Below, piece by piece: positions 34,689 to 42,873 of a DNA stretch of 64,000 nt (position 1 is the stretch's first letter; the number at the start of each line of letters is the position of its first letter). The position numbers and the translations under genes were made by a program. The stretch is from RGIG4576 sp964606575 (GTDB taxonomy: Bacteria; Bacteroidota; Bacteroidia; Bacteroidales; Muribaculaceae): NCBI GenBank assembly GCA_964606575.1, contig CAZSHA010000001.1, positions 1 to 64,000 of the forward strand, given 5' to 3'. The notes below the pieces were generated by a model. That model worked only from the letters and a program-made list of their open reading frames with translations, ran no database searches and had not been told where the DNA came from.

Positions 34689-37427
34689 ATGAACTACAAT
34701 TTCTTATTAAAACTATTTTTATCTATAGTTTTCACATTAGGTATAACACCTAAGACGTTCTCACAAGGATGGGAAGAGAATTATGGCGGTGTTATGCTGC
34801 AAGGATTTTACTGGGACTCCTTTGATGACACAAAATGGACAAATTTAACATCACAAGCTGATGAGCTTTCTGCTTATTTCGACCTAATATGGGTTCCTAA
34901 TAGCGGTGCTAGCGGATATTATTCTATGGGATACAATCCTCAATATTGGTTCATGCACGAGAGTTCTTTCGGAACAGAAAGCGAACTTCGCAACATGATT
35001 AACACCTTCAAAGCTAAAGGTACAGGATTTATTGCCGATGTTGTAATCAATCACCGTAACGGAGTCTATGGGTGGTATGATTTCCCTATTGAAACCGACC
35101 ATAAAGGCAACACTTGGGAGCTTGGGCTATGGGCAATATGCGGCAACGATGAAATGGCAGACGAAGAGGGACAACCCACTCCTACAGGAGCTAATGATGA
35201 AGGCGAGAATTTTGACGGATGCCGAGATCTTGATCACACCAACACTTATGTACAAGATGCTATCAAAGCCTACCTTGACTTCTTACTGAACGATTTGGGA
35301 TACACGGGCTTCAGATACGACATGACAAAGGGTTATGCGGCATATTATACAGGACTATATAATGAGGCGGCAAAACCTAGATTCTCAGTAGGAGAATATT
35401 GGGACAGCAACTACGACAATGTTACAGGATGGATTGACGGAACGATAAGAAACAATTCTATACAATCGGCAGCATTCGACTTCCCTTGCAAATATGCTAT
35501 GAACGAGGCATTCACTGCCAGCAGCAGCGACTTCACAAAATTAGCTTGGTGGCGTAGCGACCTCAATGCGAACCAACCTGCTGGACTCGTTCACATGGAC
35601 GGTTTCCGCCGTTTCTCAGTAACCTTTGTCGACAACCACGACACTTACCGTGACGGTAGCAAATTCACAAACGATACTTACGTGCAAGCCGCCAACGCAT
35701 TCATTTTGTGCAGCCCTGGAACTCCTTGTGTGTTCCTACCTCACTGGAAAGCATACAAAGATGAGATTAAGAAACTTATCGACATCAGGAAATCTGTAGG
35801 CGTACACAACCAAAGTTCTGTAGAAGTTTGGGAAGCATCAACTAGCGTTTATGCTGCAAAAGTATATGGAACTAACGGTGACTTGTTCATCAAAGTGGGT
35901 TATGGCGATTATTCTCCTACAGGCTATAGCTCTGATGAAATCGTGGCTTCAGGCGAAGGATATTGCGTTTGGACAAAGTCTGCGATAACCAGCGGTGAGG
36001 ACAAAATAGTACCACCTAACGACAGCAATGGTATATCGGTATATTTAAAGAAAGAATCTGTACCTAGCACATGGACTTCTGTTTATTATTACGGTTGGGA
36101 TAACGACAATGAAAGAGTGACCGCAGCATGGCCAGGAGCAGAAGTAACAAAAATTGTCACTATCAACAACGTGGAATATTACAAATACACTTTCGATTCT
36201 TCTATTGAATCACTAAACGTAGTATTTTCTAACGGCAACGGATCACAGTCAGCAGATGTCACAGACATTACAGCCGATACATATTATAGCATCTCCACTA
36301 CAGGAAGCGACGGCAAACATACAGTCACACCTATCACTGCTCCTACAGGGACTGAAACCAGTGACCCTATTTCAGTATATTTGAAAAAGAATTCTGTACC
36401 TAGCACATGGGGAGCTGTTAAATATTACGCATGGGATAGCGACGGAACCACTTTGCTTGGTGCATGGTCTGGTACTGAAGTTAGCACCGAAATCATCAAC
36501 GGTTCTGAATATTATGTGTACACATTCCCAGAAACAGTAACTTCTCTAAATGTTATTTTTAATGACGGAACAAATCAAACTGTTGATATTAAAGGTATAA
36601 CAGAAACCACCTATTATAGCATCAGCAATCTTACAGACAACAAGTATAACGTAGAGGAAATAACTGTAGTACCAGAAGGAGGTATATCCGTATATTTGAA
36701 AAAAAACTCTGTATCTTCTTGGTCAAACGTCAACTATTACGCTTGGGACAACAGCGGTAACTTATTATTAGGAGCTTGGCCGGGCACACAAATCAAAGAA
36801 ACCGTATCTATAGGCGGTAATGACTATTACGTGTATACATTCCCTACTAATGTCACATCACTGAATGTTATTTTTAATAATGGTACAGGACAAACCGATG
36901 ACATTAAGAATATCACTCAGACCTCTTATTTCAGCATCAATTCCGATTTCAGCTACAACCAGTACGAAAGCACCATTTCTGTTTACCTTGACAAACAGTC
37001 GGCATCGGCATGGTCGAATGTTAATTACTATGCTTGGGACGACAACGAGAACCCGTTACTTGGCTCTTGGCCTGGTACGCAAGTTAAAGAAACCATTATC
37101 GGCGAAGACGGAAAAGAATATTATTGCTACACATTTGATCCTTCTATAGAATCATTAAACATAATCTTTAATGACGGAACAAACCAAACTAGCGATATTA
37201 AGGGAATAACAAAATCTATATTCTATTCTCTTAACAGCACTAGCGGCACTGCAATCTCTGTATCAACCGTTAGCACCGACATAGCTACTGGAGTTGAAGA
37301 AATTGCGATTGAGGATAGCGAAGCTAGAATAGAGTATTACAACTTGCAAGGCATTAAGGTGGAGAATCCAACACCTGGCTTATATATCAAAAAACAAGGA
37401 GCAAAAGCCACGAAAGTTGTTTTCTAA
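34689..37427 (+). CDS. Secreted GH13 alpha-amylase with four starch-binding modules and short sorting tail
   Basis: A 912-residue exported enzyme cutting alpha-1,4-glucans. Signal peptide 1-25 (ending TFSQ). The GH13 barrel (about 30-440) has the catalytic set: Asp211 nucleophile (GFRYDMTKGY), Glu236 acid/base (SVGEYWDS) and Asp318 (FVDNHDT), plus DVVINHR earlier. Four CBM26-like starch-binding modules follow (about nt 36030, 36370, 36680 and 36970 to 37240), each with ISVYL.K.S...W..V.YY.WD, a W.G.. motif and SLNVIF..G..Q. The end is the short tail YYNLQGIKVENPTPG to TKVVF, seen in two other proteins here. A start at 34587 is rejected because it overlaps the lipocalin gene and lies before the promoter. 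Confidence 0.9.
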   Translation: MNYNFLLKLFLSIVFTLGITPKTFSQGWEENYGGVMLQGFYWDSFDDTKWTNLTSQADELSAYFDLIWVPNSGASGYYSMGYNPQYWFMHESSFGTESELRNMINTFKAKGTGFIADVVINHRNGVYGWYDFPIETDHKGNTWELGLWAICGNDEMADEEGQPTPTGANDEGENFDGCRDLDHTNTYVQDAIKAYLDFLLNDLGYTGFRYDMTKGYAAYYTGLYNEAAKPRFSVGEYWDSNYDNVTGWIDGTIRNNSIQSAAFDFPCKYAMNEAFTASSSDFTKLAWWRSDLNANQPAGLVHMDGFRRFSVTFVDNHDTYRDGSKFTNDTYVQAANAFILCSPGTPCVFLPHWKAYKDEIKKLIDIRKSVGVHNQSSVEVWEASTSVYAAKVYGTNGDLFIKVGYGDYSPTGYSSDEIVASGEGYCVWTKSAITSGEDKIVPPNDSNGISVYLKKESVPSTWTSVYYYGWDNDNERVTAAWPGAEVTKIVTINNVEYYKYTFDSSIESLNVVFSNGNGSQSADVTDITADTYYSISTTGSDGKHTVTPITAPTGTETSDPISVYLKKNSVPSTWGAVKYYAWDSDGTTLLGAWSGTEVSTEIINGSEYYVYTFPETVTSLNVIFNDGTNQTVDIKGITETTYYSISNLTDNKYNVEEITVVPEGGISVYLKKNSVSSWSNVNYYAWDNSGNLLLGAWPGTQIKETVSIGGNDYYVYTFPTNVTSLNVIFNNGTGQTDDIKNITQTSYFSINSDFSYNQYESTISVYLDKQSASAWSNVNYYAWDDNENPLLGSWPGTQVKETIIGEDGKEYYCYTFDPSIESLNIIFNDGTNQTSDIKGITKSIFYSLNSTSGTAISVSTVSTDIATGVEEIAIEDSEARIEYYNLQGIKVENPTPGLYIKKQGAKATKVVF
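36030..37240 (+). repeat. Four tandem starch-binding modules
   Basis: Four in-frame repeats of about 95-110 codons begin near 36030, 36370, 36680 and 36970. They are similar but not identical in DNA. A fifth relative lies at the N-terminus of the protein at 3767-5275. Confidence 0.8.
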
Positions 37428-37481
37428 CCGATCAATGTAATGTTCTCATCCGAATCAGAACCTAACGAATTCATATTAGCG

Positions 37482-37510
37482 GAGCTGCGGATTTTGCCGC
37501 AGCTCTTTTT
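37482..37510 (+). terminator. Terminator of the amylase gene
   Basis: Perfect 9-bp arms GAGCTGCGG (37482-37490) and CCGCAGCTC (37497-37505), six-base loop, then five T. Confidence 0.9.
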
Positions 37511-37539
37511 GTCATATTCGTTTTAATATGCTAACTTTG
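37508..37539 (+). promoter_or_regulatory. Promoter of tyrS
   Basis: TTTG (37508-37511), exactly 20 bp, then TAACTTTG (37532-37539). The -33 box overlaps the T-run of the amylase terminator. The predicted leader is about 30 nt. Confidence 0.8.
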
Positions 37540-37575
37540 CAACCACAGATAATAATTTAAAAATCATATATTTCA

Positions 37576-38868
37576 ATGAATTTTGTAGAAGAACTAAAGT
37601 GGCGTGGCATGGTACATGACATGATGCCAGGCACAGAAGAACAACTTGCTAAAGAAATGACATCAGCTTATGTCGGTATCGACCCAACAGCCGATTCTTT
37701 ACATATAGGACACCTTGTCAGTGTGATGATGCTTAAACATTTCCAAAATGCAGGACACCGTCCTATAGCATTGGTAGGAGGTGCTACTGGTATGATTGGT
37801 GACCCCTCAATGAAATCGCAAGAACGTGTGCTTATTGACGAGGAAACACTTCGACACAACCAAGAATGTATAAAAAAACAACTTGCCAAGTTCTTGGATT
37901 TCGATAGCGATGCTCCTAACCACGCAGAATTGGTAAACAACTACGATTGGATGAAAGATTATTCTTTCTTGAACTTCATACGTGACATCGGTAAGCACAT
38001 CACCGTAAACTACATGATGGCAAAAGATTCTGTCAAGAAACGTCTTGGAGGTGAAGCTCAACACGGAATGTCATTCACTGAATTCTCTTACCAGCTGCTA
38101 CAAGGCTACGACTTCTTATATTTATACCGCAACAAGAATTGCCGTCTTCAAATGGGGGGAAGCGACCAATGGGGTAATATAACCACTGGAACAGAGCTAA
38201 TACGACGCACCGACGGCGGTGAGGCTTTTGCATTGACTTGTCCGCTTATAACAAAGGCTGACGGCAAGAAATTCGGTAAGACTGAAAGCGGAAATGTTTG
38301 GCTAGACCCTAAACGCACTTCTCCTTACAAGTTCTACCAATTCTGGCTTAACGTGAGTGACGAGGAAGCTGAAAAGTACATCAAGATTTTCACCATGCTA
38401 AACCAAGAGGAAATTCAGGCTCTTATAGCAGAACAGGCAGAAAATCCAGGACTACGCCCAATTCAGAAAAGATTAGCGAAAGAGATTACCATAATGGTAC
38501 ACTCCGAAGCCGATTATGAAGCAGCAGTAGAAGCATCGCAAATACTTTTCTCAAACAAAGCACAAGAGATTCTACACAAAATAGATGAAGACACTTTGTT
38601 AAGCGTATTTGAAGGAGTTCCTCAATACGAAGTAGATAAATCAATGATTGAAGCAGGCGTGTCATTGGCTAATTTAACTACCGACAACGCCCCAGTTTTT
38701 GCCTCAAAAGGCGAGATGCGCAAGTTAACCCAAGGTGGAGGTGTCGCAATAAACAAAGAGAAAGTGACCGACCCTAACATGACAATTAACGCATCACATC
38801 TGCTAAACGGTAAATACATCCTTGCTCAACGAGGAAAGAAGAACTATTATTTAATTATTGCAAAATAA
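37576..38868 (+). CDS. tyrS: Tyrosyl-tRNA synthetase
   Basis: A 430-residue class I synthetase that charges tRNA-Tyr. HIGH motif at residues 43-46 (DSLHIGHL), tyrosine-binding part GGSDQWGNI, and the KMSKS-equivalent KFGKT at 232-236. The C-terminal S4-like RNA-binding domain begins around residue 355 and ends KYILAQRGKKNYYLI. Full length. Single-gene transcript with a clean promoter; the tRNA-Gln gene follows with its own promoter. Confidence 0.97.
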   Translation: MNFVEELKWRGMVHDMMPGTEEQLAKEMTSAYVGIDPTADSLHIGHLVSVMMLKHFQNAGHRPIALVGGATGMIGDPSMKSQERVLIDEETLRHNQECIKKQLAKFLDFDSDAPNHAELVNNYDWMKDYSFLNFIRDIGKHITVNYMMAKDSVKKRLGGEAQHGMSFTEFSYQLLQGYDFLYLYRNKNCRLQMGGSDQWGNITTGTELIRRTDGGEAFALTCPLITKADGKKFGKTESGNVWLDPKRTSPYKFYQFWLNVSDEEAEKYIKIFTMLNQEEIQALIAEQAENPGLRPIQKRLAKEITIMVHSEADYEAAVEASQILFSNKAQEILHKIDEDTLLSVFEGVPQYEVDKSMIEAGVSLANLTTDNAPVFASKGEMRKLTQGGGVAINKEKVTDPNMTINASHLLNGKYILAQRGKKNYYLIIAK

Positions 38869-38879
38869 TTGCTTTGAAA

Positions 38880-38911
38880 TTTGGCGAAATAAATAAATAA
38901 TATTACCTTTG
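38880..38911 (+). promoter_or_regulatory. Promoter of the tRNA-Gln gene
   Basis: TTTG (38880-38883), 20 bp, TACCTTTG (38904-38911): a full match to the Bacteroidetes consensus, 38 bp before the tRNA. Confidence 0.8.
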
Positions 38912-38948
38912 CAACGCATTTAGGACGATGAGTCCTTTATGATAGGAT

Positions 38949-39022
38949 TGTCTTATGGTGTAATGGTAGCACTGCAGTTTTTGGTTCTGCCTGTCAAGGT
39001 TCGAATCCTTGTAAGACAACCA
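38949..39022 (+). tRNA. tRNA-Gln (anticodon UUG)
   Basis: A 74-nt cloverleaf. The acceptor stem TGTCTTA (38949-38955) pairs with TAAGACA (39012-39018), the discriminator is A and CCA is encoded (39020-39022). The anticodon loop reads TTTTGGT, giving anticodon UUG, and the T-arm has the normal GGTTCGAATCC. Flanked by its own promoter and a rho-independent terminator, so it is transcribed alone. Confidence 0.97.
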
Positions 39023-39029
39023 CGAATGA

Positions 39030-39056
39030 CCTCTGAACAAAATTCAGAGGTTTTTT
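39030..39056 (+). terminator. Terminator of the tRNA-Gln gene
   Basis: Perfect 8-bp arms CCTCTGAA (39030-39037) and TTCAGAGG (39043-39050), then six T. Confidence 0.9.
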
Positions 39057-39272
39057 GTTTAGTTAAAGCAAATGTTAAATTTTAACATTTATGAGATTTT
39101 AAATATTAAAATATTTAGAATTACATTATCACTTATCTTCATAAAAAATGTTAATCATAAAACATTTTACGCATCAATAAAAATACCAGTAACCCACAAT
39201 CAATCAGCCAAATAAGCACAGAAACAACATCCCATCAACATCCATTTCAAATGTTTATATATGTTTAATTAA
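39057..39272. other. AT-rich intergenic region with palindromes
   Basis: No gene is visible between the tRNA terminator and the NlpC/P60 promoter. It holds a 21-bp palindrome (39070-39090, AAATGTTAAA mirrored around one T) and an 8-bp inverted repeat (AAAATGTT 39145-39152 with AACATTTT 39161-39168), plus a lone AAATGTT near 39250. These may be regulator sites. Confidence 0.5.
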
Positions 39273-39303
39273 TTTGTTTTTGAATAGTGTTTTTATACCT
39301 TTG
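39273..39303 (+). promoter_or_regulatory. Promoter of the NlpC/P60 gene
   Basis: TTTG (39273-39276), 19 bp, TACCTTTG (39296-39303). A perfect 7-bp hairpin ATGCTAT-CGC-ATAGCAT (39306-39322) lies at the predicted 5' end of the mRNA. Confidence 0.75.
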
Positions 39304-39380
39304 TGATGCTATCGCATAGCATAAGATAGAAATATACTCAGTAAACGAACCTAGCTTTAGGGTATTACGCAATAGTTGAG

Positions 39381-40001
39381 ATGATACAGAGCAGAAAAAT
39401 ATTAGCTACATTAGTTATGGCAGTTTTTGTCATGACATCTGCTGTATCTGCTAAAGCTCAATTCATTGTAAAAAAGCGAGGAACAATCAAAGAGCAAATC
39501 GCAAATTCAACTTTGATAAACGGTGACGAGCTGGATCACGTGATTGCCGACATGCTTGACTACGCATCCAAATTCAAAGGAACACGTTACCGCTTAGGAG
39601 CGACTGGACCTAACAGATTTGACTGCTCTGGTTTTACTAGTCATGTGTTTGCTAAATTCGGATATGAACTTAATCGCACTTCTCGAGAACAAGTAAACAA
39701 TGGCAGGCTTGTGGCAAAAAACGAATTACACCCAGGCGATTTGGTGTTTTTCAACGGTCGCAGAGCAGGCGGTTCACGCATAGGTCATGTTGGTATAGTC
39801 ACAACAGCCGACAACGAGAATGAAACTTTTGAATTCATTCATGCCAGCACATCTAAAGGCGTGGTTATCAGCAAATCGACTGAGCCATACTTTCACAAGC
39901 GCTATGTAAAAGCATGCCGAGTGATTGAGAGTGAGGAAGAAGAAATCTTCGGTGCCGACATTATATTCGATTTCACCCTAGATAGCTACGACATATTTTA
40001 A
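39381..40001 (+). CDS. Secreted NlpC/P60 family cell-wall hydrolase
   Basis: A 206-residue exported peptidase with a signal peptide (about 1-26). The NlpC/P60 domain has the expected triad: Cys82 in FDCSGFTSHVF, His136 in RIGHVGI and His154 in FIHAST. Family enzymes cut the gamma-D-glutamyl-diaminopimelate bond in murein stem peptides. A short acidic tail (EEEEIFGADIIFDF) follows the domain and is unusual. Single-gene transcript with a 5' hairpin and a strong terminator. Confidence 0.9.
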   Translation: MIQSRKILATLVMAVFVMTSAVSAKAQFIVKKRGTIKEQIANSTLINGDELDHVIADMLDYASKFKGTRYRLGATGPNRFDCSGFTSHVFAKFGYELNRTSREQVNNGRLVAKNELHPGDLVFFNGRRAGGSRIGHVGIVTTADNENETFEFIHASTSKGVVISKSTEPYFHKRYVKACRVIESEEEEIFGADIIFDFTLDSYDIF

Positions 40002-40040
40002 GAATAACAATTAACATTATCATAATATCTCTCAACAATG

Positions 40041-40071
40041 AAAAAGGTTTCTAGTGATAGAAGCCTTTTTT
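40041..40071 (+). terminator. Terminator of the NlpC/P60 gene
   Basis: Twelve-base arms (40041-40052 and 40059-40070) with one G-T wobble, a six-base loop and a six-T run. Confidence 0.85.
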
Positions 40072-40123
40072 GCTTTCCTTCTTAATCTTAGAGCTTTTGA
40101 TATTCACTTTCGTTTCTTTGTTG

Positions 40124-40131
40124 TATCTTTG
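40124..40131 (+). promoter_or_regulatory. -7 promoter box of the U32 peptidase gene
   Basis: TATCTTTG matches TAnnTTTG, 22 bp before the ATG at 40154; it lies downstream of the more distal in-frame start at 40070 and so supports the shorter protein. Confidence 0.65.
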
Positions 40132-40153
40132 CGAAAAGATTCATGAATTTGAG

Positions 40154-41428
40154 ATGGAAAGAAAAGATTTTGAGATAATGGCGCCAGTAGGGTCGTATGA
40201 GTCACTTGTAGCGGCAGTACAAGGCGGAGCAGATGCAATATATTTCGGTATTGAAGGGTTGAACATGCGTGCCAATTCGGCTAACAACTTCACTATCGAC
40301 GATTTGCATAAAATTGCCGAGTATTGTCATGAGAATGGGCTAAAAAGCTATCTCACCGTAAACACAGTCATATACGACAACGATATAGACACCATGCACA
40401 ATATTATCAACGCAGCAAAAGAAGCAAAAATATCGGCAATCATAGCCAGCGATCTTGCCGCAATCTTATATGCACGTAGCATTGGTGTGGAAGTTCACAT
40501 CTCAACCCAAGTAAATATATCTAATAGCGAAGCGGTAAAATTCTACTCGCAATTTGCCGATGTGGTAGTATTGGCTCGTGAGCTGAACCTCGAACAAGTA
40601 TACAACATACACCAATCCATTCTAAAAAACGACATAAGAGGTCCTCACGGAGATTTAGTACGTATCGAGATGTTCTGTCACGGAGCTTTGTGTATGGCTG
40701 TTTCAGGTAAATGCTATATGAGTCTACATGAGATGAACCGAAGTGCTAACCGTGGTGCTTGCGGGCAGATATGCCGACGCAGCTACACCGTGACCGACCG
40801 TGACACAGGCGAGCAACTTGACATCGAGAACCAATACATCATGTCACCTAAGGATTTGAAGACCATACATTTCATGAACAAGATGATTGATGCTGGGGTA
40901 CGAGTATTCAAGATAGAAGGACGCGCAAGAGGCGCAGAATATGTACGCACAGCCGTCAGTTGCTACAACGAAGCCATAAACTCCTATATCGAAGGAACGT
41001 TCAACGAAGATAAAATAGCCAATTGGGATGAACGCCTGAAGACCATTTTCAACCGAGGTTTCTGGAATGGCTATTATTTAGGGCAACGACTCGGAGAATG
41101 GACCTCTAAATACGGCTCATCTGCCACCAAGATTAAAGTATACGCCGCTAAAGGCATACGTTACTTCTCAAAGATAGGGGTTGCCGAGTTCCAAATGGAG
41201 GCAGGAGAACTAAGTGTAGGCGATGAAGTGATAATAACAGGACCTACGACTGGTGCTGTAAACGTAAAAATTGAAGAAATCAGAGTAAATCTCGTTCCTG
41301 TCGAGAAAGCTAAAAAAGGCGAAAGATTCTCTATTAAAATTGCCGATAAGATACGACCAAGCGACAAGATGTTCCTATGGAAGAATGTTGAAGAACTAAA
41401 ACTTGGAGAACATCGAGAAATCAAATAA
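40154..41428 (+). CDS. U32 family peptidase / tRNA hydroxylation-type protein
   Basis: A 424-residue cytoplasmic protein of the U32 family. It opens with MAPVGSYESLVAAVQGGADAIYFG, has VHISTQVNISN, and carries the family signature E.FCHGALCMAVSGKCYMS followed by Cys motifs NRGACGQICRR that bind a metal or iron-sulfur centre. Related proteins (TrhP/RlhA) are needed for hydroxylation of tRNA uridine 34 or 23S rRNA rather than being proven proteases. A C-terminal beta-barrel (about 330-424) is present. I place the start at the ATG 40154; the upstream extension to 40070 overlaps the preceding terminator. Confidence 0.85.
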   Translation: MERKDFEIMAPVGSYESLVAAVQGGADAIYFGIEGLNMRANSANNFTIDDLHKIAEYCHENGLKSYLTVNTVIYDNDIDTMHNIINAAKEAKISAIIASDLAAILYARSIGVEVHISTQVNISNSEAVKFYSQFADVVVLARELNLEQVYNIHQSILKNDIRGPHGDLVRIEMFCHGALCMAVSGKCYMSLHEMNRSANRGACGQICRRSYTVTDRDTGEQLDIENQYIMSPKDLKTIHFMNKMIDAGVRVFKIEGRARGAEYVRTAVSCYNEAINSYIEGTFNEDKIANWDERLKTIFNRGFWNGYYLGQRLGEWTSKYGSSATKIKVYAAKGIRYFSKIGVAEFQMEAGELSVGDEVIITGPTTGAVNVKIEEIRVNLVPVEKAKKGERFSIKIADKIRPSDKMFLWKNVEELKLGEHREIK

Positions 41429-41458
41429 GTGCTCATTTCAAAAATATTATCCGACACT

Positions 41459-41493
41459 AAAAAAGTGGTCACAACCTCACGGTCATGACCACT
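41459..41493 (-). terminator. Terminator of the carboxyspermidine dehydrogenase gene
   Basis: AGTGGTCA (41464-41471) pairs with TGACCACT (41486-41493). On the minus strand a six-T run follows (A-run 41459-41464). It may also slow the converging U32 transcript. Confidence 0.75.
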
Positions 41494-41543
41494 CACCAAT
41501 TATATTATTATGAAAACAATTTTAAGCCATTTTACGAATGTTA

Positions 41544-42740
41544 TTATAGCTCTAAATCTCCGTTAATAATCTCATGCCAAGGTAAGCCTTGCTTGTTCAG
41601 CACGTCAAGGAATGGATCTGGATCAAATTCCTCCACATTATGCACACCTGGCTTCTTCCACTTTCCTGTCAAGAACATCATAGCACCTGTCATAGCAGGA
41701 ACACCAGTCGTGTAGCTCACTGCTTGCATACCAGTTTCTTTATATGCCGCCTCATGGCTACAATTATTGTAAATATAATAAGTCAATGGCTTGCCCTCCT
41801 TGTCTTTACCGCTTATACGGCAACCTATAGAAGTTTCGCCATGATAGTTCTCACCAAGCTCTTTTGGATTTGGTAACACAGCTTTCAAGAATTGAAGAGG
41901 CACTATTTCTTGACCGTTGTACATTATCGGGTCAATACTTGCCATTCCTATATTTTGAATCACTCGCAAGTGTGTCAAATACTCTTGACCGAAAGTCATC
42001 CAGAATCTAGCACGCTTTATGCTAGGGAAATTAAGCACTAACGACTCCAACTCCTCATGATACAAAAGATAAGATTCACGAGGTCCAATATTAGGATAGT
42101 TCAATGTCTTGTGTATTTCTTGCGGTTCGGTTTCTATCCACTCGCCATTCTCGTAGTACTTGCCTTTTTGGGTAATCTCACGTATGTTGATTTCAGGATT
42201 GAAATTGGTAGCAAACGCCTTTCCGTGATTACCAGCATTACAATCCACGATATCCAAATATTCCATTTCTGAGAAATAATGCTTTGCCGCATAGGCCGTG
42301 TACACGCCCGACACGCCCGGGTCGAATCCGCAACCCAAGATAGCAGTCAAGCCTGCTTTCTCAAATTTCTCTTTATACGCCCATTGCCAACTATACTCAA
42401 AGTGAGCCTCATCCTTTGGCTCATAATTGGCTGTATCAAGATAGTTAACACCACATTCAAGACAAGCATCCATGATAGTAAGGTCTTGATAAGGGAGAGC
42501 CACATTGATAACGATATCCGGTTTATGCTTTTTAAGTAAAGCAACCAATTCTGGCACGCTATCAGCATCAACTTGGTCAGTTGTCACATTAGGCTTACCT
42601 ATAGCCTTTGCCACTGCATCACATTTGCTCTTTGTGCGAGAAGCAATCACAATCTCGTTGAAAACATCGGGATTTTGAGCGCATTTATGGGCAACTACCG
42701 TGCCAACGCCTCCTGCTCCGATTATTAAAACTTTACCCAT
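41544..42740 (-). CDS. Saccharopine dehydrogenase family, carboxy(nor)spermidine dehydrogenase
   Basis: A 398-residue NADP-dependent oxidoreductase. The Rossmann motif VLIIGAGGVGTVVAHKCAQN opens the protein, followed by ASRTKSKCDAVAK, GCGFDPGVSGVYTAYA, and the C-terminal catalytic domain. It matches the carboxynorspermidine/carboxyspermidine dehydrogenase branch of the saccharopine dehydrogenase family. In Bacteroides this enzyme joins aspartate semialdehyde to putrescine on the way to spermidine. Its usual partner, the decarboxylase, is not in this window. Single-gene unit with a -7 box at 42781 and a terminator. Confidence 0.85.
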   Translation of the reverse strand: MGKVLIIGAGGVGTVVAHKCAQNPDVFNEIVIASRTKSKCDAVAKAIGKPNVTTDQVDADSVPELVALLKKHKPDIVINVALPYQDLTIMDACLECGVNYLDTANYEPKDEAHFEYSWQWAYKEKFEKAGLTAILGCGFDPGVSGVYTAYAAKHYFSEMEYLDIVDCNAGNHGKAFATNFNPEINIREITQKGKYYENGEWIETEPQEIHKTLNYPNIGPRESYLLYHEELESLVLNFPSIKRARFWMTFGQEYLTHLRVIQNIGMASIDPIMYNGQEIVPLQFLKAVLPNPKELGENYHGETSIGCRISGKDKEGKPLTYYIYNNCSHEAAYKETGMQAVSYTTGVPAMTGAMMFLTGKWKKPGVHNVEEFDPDPFLDVLNKQGLPWHEIINGDLEL

Positions 42741-42780
42741 TTTAGATAATTCAGTTTTTATCGTTAAACTTTATTTTTTA

Positions 42781-42788
42781 CAAATATA
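42781..42788 (-). promoter_or_regulatory. -7 promoter box of the carboxyspermidine dehydrogenase gene
   Basis: CAAATATA on plus, TATATTTG on minus, 40 bp before the ATG at 42740. Confidence 0.55.
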
Positions 42789-42873
42789 CACCAAATTAAT
42801 GACATTTCAATCCTTCATCACCTAATTCATGTATTTTGCCCCACAAGATACATATTTGGGATGAAATAGGGTG

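Noticed and set aside
38949..39022. tRNA-Gln as an integration site
   Set aside because: No duplicated tRNA 3' end and no integrase or foreign block follow it.
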